This document shows positions 58,778-64,000 of a stretch of 64,000 nucleotides of DNA, piece after piece. The stretch's first letter is position 1. Each line of letters begins with the position of its first letter. The notes beneath the pieces are model-generated. The model had not been told where the DNA came from. It made no database searches and was given only the letters and a program-made list of their open reading frames with translations. The translations under genes and the position numbers were made by a program. This DNA is from Noviherbaspirillum pedocola (GTDB lineage: Bacteria > Pseudomonadota > Gammaproteobacteria > Burkholderiales > Burkholderiaceae_D): the NCBI RefSeq assembly GCF_016632335.1, contig NZ_JAEPBG010000007.1, positions 241,506 to 305,505 on the forward strand, given 5' to 3'.

Positions 58778-59686
58778 CTACCGCGCCCGCACCAGCCGCG
58801 GCCCCAGCATCACGCAGGCCAGCGCCGCGACGATGAAGGCGATGCCGGCCCATTGCCAGCCGCCTATGCTTTCCCCCAGCGCCAGCACGCCCGAGCTCAG
58901 TCCCACCACCGGCACGCCGAGGCTGAACGGCGCAACGCGATTCGCGCCATGGCGCTGGATCAGACGGGTCCACTGGCTGTACGCGAACAGCGTCGCTACC
59001 CAGCCGAGATAAGCAATCGCGATCCACGCCTGCCAGGGCGCAGCCATCCAGCGGGTATGGCTTTCGACCGGATCGAACAGCAGCGACAGCAGCAAAAACG
59101 GCAGCACCGGCACCGCGCTGCACCAGACCAGGAAGGCGAGCGGATCGAACTGCGGCGCGTTCTTCTGCGCCAGCCGCACCACGATATTCGACGCTGCCCA
59201 CATCGACGCGCCTGACAGGCACAGCACGAAGCCGGCGGCGGTGGTGCCGTTGCCGCCGCCGGGCCCGACATAGTTCATCGCAATGCAACCCAGGCCGATC
59301 GCGGCCAGCGTCAATCCCGCCGTCAGCGGCGCGCCCGGCTTCTCGCGAAAGCCGATGAACAGGAACAGCGCGGTGAAGAACACCTGGGTCTGCATCAGCA
59401 CCGAGGCCAGCGCCGCGGTCATGCCGATCTTCAGCGACAGGAAGACGAAGCCGAACTGGCCAACCCCCTGGAACAGGCCATACAGCAGCAACCACTTGCG
59501 CGCCATCTTCGGCATCGGCAGGAACAGGATCAGCGGCAGCGCGGCGCACAGATAGCGCGCCGCGCCGAGCTGAAAGGGCGTGAAGTCGCGCAGGCCTATC
59601 TTCATCGCCACGAAATTGCTACCCCAGATCAGCACGATGAGCGCGGCGGCGAACAGGTCGCGGCCGCTCAGGCGATGGTGTTGCAT
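58778..59686 (-). CDS. EamA/DMT family transporter
   Basis: 302 aa with ten predicted hydrophobic helices in two EamA repeats. AALIVLIWGSNFVAMKIGLRDF and ARYLCAALPLILFLPMPKM are DMT-family features. Exports an unknown metabolite. Start ATG 59686 overlaps the helicase 3' end by 19 bp, so it is the last gene of that transcript. Confidence 0.9.
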   Translation of the reverse strand: MQHHRLSGRDLFAAALIVLIWGSNFVAMKIGLRDFTPFQLGAARYLCAALPLILFLPMPKMARKWLLLYGLFQGVGQFGFVFLSLKIGMTAALASVLMQTQVFFTALFLFIGFREKPGAPLTAGLTLAAIGLGCIAMNYVGPGGGNGTTAAGFVLCLSGASMWAASNIVVRLAQKNAPQFDPLAFLVWCSAVPVLPFLLLSLLFDPVESHTRWMAAPWQAWIAIAYLGWVATLFAYSQWTRLIQRHGANRVAPFSLGVPVVGLSSGVLALGESIGGWQWAGIAFIVAALACVMLGPRLVRAR

Positions 59687-62127
59687 GACTTCTCTCCGTT
59701 GTTCTCGTTGTTCTCGTTGTTCTTGCTTGCGGGCTTGCTTCCATCGCCACCCGGCCGCACCGTCTCGATGCGCCACCACGGTGGCAGCAGGCGCTTCACG
59801 TCGCCGCGCGCATAGCGGTCGTCGATCAGATAGACCACGCCGCGATCGCTGCGCGAGCGTATCACCCGGCCCGCCGCCTGCACCACTTTCTGCAAGCCGG
59901 GATAGAGATACACATAGTCGTAGCCCGCGCCGAAGCTCGCCTCCATGCGCTGCCGGAAATTTTCATTGACCGGGTTGATCTGCGGCAGGCCGAGCGTGGC
60001 GATGAAGGCGCCGATCAGGCGCGCGCCCGGCAGGTCAATGCCTTCGCCAAAGGCGCCGCCCAGCACCGCGAAGCCGATGCCGCGGCCATCTTCGGTGAAG
60101 CGTTCCAGGAAGGCGGCGCGCTCGGATTCCTCCATGCCGCGCGACTGGCGCCAGCAGGGGATGTCCGGATGACGCTCGGCGCAGGCGTCGGCAATCCTGC
60201 CGAGATAGTCGAAGCTGCTGCAGAAGACCAGGTAATTGCCCGGCGCTTCCCGGTACTGGCGTGCGATCAGCTCCGCGATCGGCGCGAGCGATGCTTCGCG
60301 CTCGCGGTAGCGCGTCGAAATGCCGGGTACCACGCGCACCGCGAGCTGGCTGGCGTCGAAAGGCGAAGCCACGTCCAGCCAGCGCGCGGACTCGGGCAAG
60401 CCGAGCATGTCGGCCATGTAGCGCGCGGGCCGGAAGGTCGCGGAAAACAGCGTGGCCGCATGCGCGGCCGCAAGCCGCGGCGCCAGATGCGGCGCCGGCA
60501 CGATATTGCGCAGGCACAGCAGGCTGTCGTTCCGGCCGGGTCCACGCGAAATGTCGAACAGGGTATGTGACCCGAAGCCTTCGGCGATGCGGCAGAAATG
60601 CAGTGCATCGAACAGGAAGCGCTGCAGTTCGGCGTCCTGGCCGGGCTGTTCGGCGAGATGGTCGGTGATGACGGCGGTGGCCGCCTGCAACGCGAAGACC
60701 AGCTTGTCCGGCGGCGCTTCCTGGGTCTGGTAGGGCTCGGTCGCTTCGCGCAGCAGCGCATTCCATTCGCGGTTGACCTTGTCCAGGGCCGGCTTCACCA
60801 TGCCCGGCGCGGTCTTCCTTACCGCGCGCATCGCCGCCTGCGACAGCTCGGCGCTGTACATGCCGCGGGCGCGCTCGATCAGGTTGTGCGCCTCGTCCAC
60901 CAGGAGCGCCGCGCGCCAGTCGTTGCCAACGGCAAGCGCGAACAACTGCGCGGACGTGTCGAACCAGTAGTTGTAATCGCCGATGATCACATCGACCCAG
61001 CGCGACAGTTCCTGCCCGAGGTAATAGGGACAAACCGCATGCGTTTCGGCTACCGCGGCGAGCGTTTCGCGCGTCAGTGCGCCCACGCCAAGTTCCAGCG
61101 CGGCCGCGCGCGCTGCCGGCAGGCGGTCGTAGAAGCCCTTGGCCAGCGGACAGGATTCGCCATGGCAGGCCAGCTCCGGATGCACGCAGGCCTTCTCGCG
61201 CGCGACCAGCTCCAGCCGGCGCAACGGCAGGCCGTGGCCCGCATCGATCTGCGCGAGCGCATCGAAGGCGATCTTGCGGCCCGAGGTTTTCGCGGCGAGA
61301 AAGATCAGCTTGTCGATGCCGGCGGCCGGCGCGGCCTTGAGTAAGGGGAACAGCGTGCCGACGGTCTTGCCGATGCCGGTGGGCGCCTGCGCAGCGAGAC
61401 AAAGGCCATCGCGCGCGCCGCGGTACACCGCGGCGGCGAGTTCGCGCTGCCCGGCGCGGAACTCGGCATGCGGAAAGGCGAGCGCCGTCCATGCCGCATC
61501 GCGCGCGGCGCGGTGCGCGAGCTCCTGCCGCGCCCAGCAGAGAAAGCGCTCGCAGTGATCTTCGAAATGCGCGCGCAGCCAGGCGGCGTCGCGGGTTTCG
61601 GTCAAGGCGGTTTCGCGGCCGCTGGCGATGTCGTAGTACACCAGCGCCAGCGTCAGCGACGCATAGCCGCGCGCCTCGCACAGCAGCCAGCCGTACAGGC
61701 GCAGCTGCGCCCAGTGCAGCGCGCGGTGGTTGCCCGGCATCGCCTCGAGTTCACCGCGATAGGTCTTTACTTCCTCCAGCCGCAGCGCCGCCGGATCGAA
61801 GCCGTCGGCGCGGCCGCGCACCGTCAGCTCGCGGTACTGGCCCGACAGGCTGATCTCGGATTCATAAGGCGGCCTGCGCCGCGCCGCCACCGCCGCATGG
61901 CCGGCGATGCCCTGCTGCGCGGTCGGCGATGGCGTGAAGCGGGAATCGAGGTCGCCGGCTTTCGCGGTGAACTCGCACAGCGCGCGCACCGCGACGGTGT
62001 AGCGGGTGGCCGCATCGCCATGGAGCGGGGCGACGCTGGCATCTGGCGCGGCTGCGCCGCCATGATGCGCAGCCGCGCCGGCATCGCATGCATCCGCGCC
62101 GCTGGCGCCTGGGGCCGGCAGCGCCAT
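59668..62127 (-). CDS. RecB-like nuclease-DinG/XPD-type FeS helicase fusion
   Basis: 819 aa. N-terminal PD-(D/E)XK nuclease-like domain (45-200): Asp108 in GRADGFD, Glu119/Lys121 in EEVKT, and Gln141..Tyr145 of the QxxxY motif. Then an SF2 helicase: Walker A APTGIGKT (248-255), four FeS cysteines (314, 321, 326, 366) and DEAH (411-414), and the late QAAGRVIRSRSDRG. It matches the nuclease-fused DinG-like proteins that repair DNA. The last 20 residues are Asn/Glu-rich from short TTGTTCTCG repeats. A 166-aa gene precedes it on the same strand, 2 bp away. Confidence 0.9.
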   Translation of the reverse strand: MALPAPGASGADACDAGAAAHHGGAAAPDASVAPLHGDAATRYTVAVRALCEFTAKAGDLDSRFTPSPTAQQGIAGHAAVAARRRPPYESEISLSGQYRELTVRGRADGFDPAALRLEEVKTYRGELEAMPGNHRALHWAQLRLYGWLLCEARGYASLTLALVYYDIASGRETALTETRDAAWLRAHFEDHCERFLCWARQELAHRAARDAAWTALAFPHAEFRAGQRELAAAVYRGARDGLCLAAQAPTGIGKTVGTLFPLLKAAPAAGIDKLIFLAAKTSGRKIAFDALAQIDAGHGLPLRRLELVAREKACVHPELACHGESCPLAKGFYDRLPAARAAALELGVGALTRETLAAVAETHAVCPYYLGQELSRWVDVIIGDYNYWFDTSAQLFALAVGNDWRAALLVDEAHNLIERARGMYSAELSQAAMRAVRKTAPGMVKPALDKVNREWNALLREATEPYQTQEAPPDKLVFALQAATAVITDHLAEQPGQDAELQRFLFDALHFCRIAEGFGSHTLFDISRGPGRNDSLLCLRNIVPAPHLAPRLAAAHAATLFSATFRPARYMADMLGLPESARWLDVASPFDASQLAVRVVPGISTRYREREASLAPIAELIARQYREAPGNYLVFCSSFDYLGRIADACAERHPDIPCWRQSRGMEESERAAFLERFTEDGRGIGFAVLGGAFGEGIDLPGARLIGAFIATLGLPQINPVNENFRQRMEASFGAGYDYVYLYPGLQKVVQAAGRVIRSRSDRGVVYLIDDRYARGDVKRLLPPWWRIETVRPGGDGSKPASKNNENNENNGEKSCNTIA

Positions 62128-62129
62128 CT

Positions 62130-62630
62130 TCAGCGCGGTCGCGCGTAGCCGGAAGCGATCCAGTCGGCGGCGCTGGAAGCGGTCAGCTTGAAGTTGGCCG
62201 CGACCCGCACTTCGGCGAGCTGCTCGCCGTAGGCATCGGTTGCGGTCAGCCTGGCGTAGGGATCGAATTCATCGGGAATGATTTCGAGCGCGACATCGAT
62301 GCGGCCGTCGTCGGTTTCGACCGACACGCTCTTGTTGAGCAGCGCATGCCGCTGCTGCTCGTGGCGGCGCAGCACTTCGTTGGCAGTCTTCACCAGCGTG
62401 TTGAACGCAGCCGTATCCAGCGGCTTCGGGTTCTTCTTGTCGCGGCCCATGGTCCAGGGCCCGACCAGCGCCGGCTCGGCTTCGCCATCCTTGATCATGG
62501 CCACTGCCCAGCCGTCGTCATCCTCGTTCTTGATCACGCGGGCGGTCCAGCCGTTGTCGCGCCACAGGCGGTCTTGCTCGATGCGGCCGTCATCGGCCGC
62601 ATCATCGGGCATCTCGGGAATTGAAGTCAT
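62130..62630 (-). CDS. Hypothetical protein upstream of the helicase
   Basis: 166 aa, acidic, soluble. Recognisable features: an acidic start (MTSIPEMPDDAADDG), WTARVIKNEDDDGWAVAMI, and a region near GDE-like VALEIIPDEFDPYARL. No family recognised. It lies 2 bp before the helicase start on the same strand, so it is translated with it; a partner or adaptor role is possible but not shown. ATG 62630 chosen over the longer open frame. Confidence 0.65.
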   Translation of the reverse strand: MTSIPEMPDDAADDGRIEQDRLWRDNGWTARVIKNEDDDGWAVAMIKDGEAEPALVGPWTMGRDKKNPKPLDTAAFNTLVKTANEVLRRHEQQRHALLNKSVSVETDDGRIDVALEIIPDEFDPYARLTATDAYGEQLAEVRVAANFKLTASSAADWIASGYARPR

Positions 62631-62800
62631 TGGGGGAAAGAGAGGAGGGAAAAAGCAGGCTCCATGATAGTGGAAATCGCGACGCGGCGTGCGCGGCATG
62701 CACCAGAATGCAGCATCGCGCCAGGCAAGCCAGTACAATCCGCCATCCCGCCCAGCCGTTGCAAATCAGCCTTCAGCCCCCAGACTCCAGCACCCAGACC

Positions 62801-63700
62801 ATGCAAGCCCGCCTGACGCCGTCCACCATCCTGATGCTGACCATGCCGCCGCTGCTGTGGGCCGGCAATGCGGTGGTCGGGCGCATGATGCAGGGCGCGC
62901 TGCCGCCGATGACGATGAACTTCCTGCGCTGGACCATTGCCTTCGCGCTGCTGCTGCCGCTGGGCGGCTGGGCGCTGCGCCGGGACAGCGGCATGTGGCA
63001 GCAATGGCGCCGCTTCGCGCTCCTGGGCCTGTTCGGCATTGGCGCCTACAACTCGCTGCAATACCTGGCGCTGAAGACATCGTCGGCGATCAATGCCACG
63101 CTGGTCGGCGCGAGCATGCCGGTGTTCATGCTGGCTTTGGGCGCCCTGTTCTTCCGCACGCCGGTGTCGGCGCGGCAGGTGGCCGGCGCGCTGCTGTCCA
63201 TCCTCGGCGTGCTGACCGTGCTCTCGCGCGGCGAGCCGCGGCTGCTGCTGGCGCTGCACCTGGTGCCGGGCGACCTGTTGATGCTCGTGGCCACGGCGAT
63301 CTGGGCCATGTACAGCTGGCTGCTGATCCGGCCGATCGGGGCGCAAAAGCTGCGCGCCGACTGGGCCGCATTCATGATGGCGCAGCTGGTGTTCGGCCTG
63401 GCCTGGTCCGGGCTGTTCGCCGGCGTCGAGTTCGCAGCAACCGATGTGCACATCCGCTGGAGCTGGCGGGTGTTGGCCGCGTTGCTGTACGTCGGCATCG
63501 GACCGGCAGTGATCGCGCTGCGCTGCTGGGGAGCCGGCGTGCAGCGGGTCGGCCCGAATATCGCCGCCTTTTTCAGCAACCTCACGCCGCTGTTTGCCGC
63601 GCTGCTGTCATCAGCGCTCTTGGGCGAGCCACCGCATCTGTACCATGCGCTGGCCTTTGTACTGATCGTGGTGGGCATCGTGCTGTCGTCGCGGCGCTAG
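62801..63700 (+). CDS. EamA/DMT family transporter
   Basis: 299 aa, ten predicted helices in two EamA repeats. ILMLTMPPLLWAGNAVVGRMM, NFLRWTIAFALLLPLGGWAL and the late NLTPLFAALLSSALLGE are EamA signatures. A second DMT exporter, distinct from the one at 58.8-59.7 kb (about the same length but different residues). ATG 62801; the longer frame upstream has no support. Unknown substrate. Confidence 0.9.
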   Translation: MQARLTPSTILMLTMPPLLWAGNAVVGRMMQGALPPMTMNFLRWTIAFALLLPLGGWALRRDSGMWQQWRRFALLGLFGIGAYNSLQYLALKTSSAINATLVGASMPVFMLALGALFFRTPVSARQVAGALLSILGVLTVLSRGEPRLLLALHLVPGDLLMLVATAIWAMYSWLLIRPIGAQKLRADWAAFMMAQLVFGLAWSGLFAGVEFAATDVHIRWSWRVLAALLYVGIGPAVIALRCWGAGVQRVGPNIAAFFSNLTPLFAALLSSALLGEPPHLYHALAFVLIVVGIVLSSRR

Positions 63701-63715
63701 CTGGGGTTGCCGTGC

Positions 63716-63739
63716 GCAGGTTGGGCTGGTAAGCCAGCC
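63716..63739 (+). repeat. Decayed REP unit
   Basis: GCAGGTTGGGCTGGTAAGCC then AGCC: a GTAG-type REP with its head changed to GCAG and a broken palindrome. Single, no partner in the window. Confidence 0.6.
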
Positions 63740-63810
63740 TTTTCAAGGTCGGCGCGCGGTAACTGCTGCATTGGTTCTAATAGCACAACGCTGCGGGAGC
63801 ACAACGCTAC

Positions 63811-63864
63811 GCAGTTGCAGTTGCAGTTGCAGTTGCAGTTGCAGTTGCAGTTGCAGTTGCAGTT
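63811..63864. repeat. Hexanucleotide array (GCAGTT) x9
   Basis: Nine perfect tandem copies of GCAGTT. It stands just outside the third copy of the inverted-repeat arm, as (GCAGAG)10 does at 13475-13534. Confidence 0.95.
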
Positions 63865-63880
63865 GGTTTTGGCTTTTGTC

Positions 63881-64000
63881 GTTGCCGTTGCTTTTAATCC
63901 CGTTGATCGCGCCGTGGCGCCGGGCCCTGAAGCGGATAAGGTGCGGCGTCTGTCTGAGCGAAGCGCAGCGTAGCGAGTTTAGCCGCGCCCCGCTTCAGGG
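63881..64000. repeat. Third arm copy of the inverted-repeat element, cut by window end
   Basis: From GTTGCCGTTGCTTTTAAT onward it matches the left arm beginning near 12807 almost base for base (two bases missing in the C-run), through the GCGAAGCGCAGCGTAGCGAG tract, to the window end. Region 63701-64000 has no gene. Confidence 0.9.

Overview
The window is high-GC chromosomal DNA of a betaproteobacterium in Burkholderiales, most likely Oxalobacteraceae (Herbaspirillum/Noviherbaspirillum-like). This rests on gene order and on lineage-typical families (DUF1840, DUF3567, a TorF-type porin next to glnK-amtB, gshA-gshB joined to a mannose-type EIIA/HPr/EI phosphotransfer chain, metX-metW). No rRNA, tRNA, CRISPR array, prophage or transposase gene was seen. 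The densely packed housekeeping genes often overlap by 4 bp (ATGA).

Left part (1-13 kb): an EnvC-like amidase activator and CtpA protease; a ThiF/MoeB-type adenylyltransferase; argB with a HAD nucleotidase; a small CWC protein; birA-coaX-SPOR; and, divergently, a five-gene Mce/Mla-type lipid transport operon (STAS-permease fusion, ATPase, MCE protein, PqiC-like lipoprotein, VanZ protein). It is followed by about 1 kb of noncoding repeats: a REP pair, a 0.64-kb inverted-repeat element and a hexanucleotide array.

Middle part (13.6-37 kb): metX-metW-ampG-M48 protease behind a leader with an intrinsic-terminator-like hairpin; gshA-gshB-EIIA-ptsH-ptsI; a nitrogen operon (TorF-like porin, glnK, amtB) with a readable sigma-54 promoter and NtrC-like sites; ubiK, yifB; a possible FNR-linked small RNA; rsmB, DUF4390, an NtrY-type kinase and an NtrX-like regulator that lacks the AAA+ domain, followed by a P-loop-less CobW-like small protein.

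Origin region (37-47 kb): mnmE, yidC, yidD, rnpA and rpmH point left and dnaA, dnaN and gyrB point right, the usual arrangement around a bacterial chromosome origin. The gap between rpmH and dnaA holds one perfect DnaA box.

Right part (47-64 kb): accessory metabolism and regulation: three LysR/cupin/VOC genes, a TPR/OGT-like glycosyltransferase, a NERD protein, a D-threonine-aldolase-like enzyme, an oxygen-sensing FNR regulator, a bestrophin-like channel, an acetyl-CoA hydrolase/CoA transferase with its divergent LysR gene, two EamA exporters and a nuclease-helicase fusion.

The most unusual signals are noncoding. GTAG-type REP elements in opposed pairs recur at gene ends, and in three genes the REP itself supplies the TAG stop codon. 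A large inverted repeat with hexamer tracts recurs at the right edge. There are also the metX attenuator-like leader, the sigma-54/NtrC porin-ammonium operon and the FNR-box/terminator intergenic unit.
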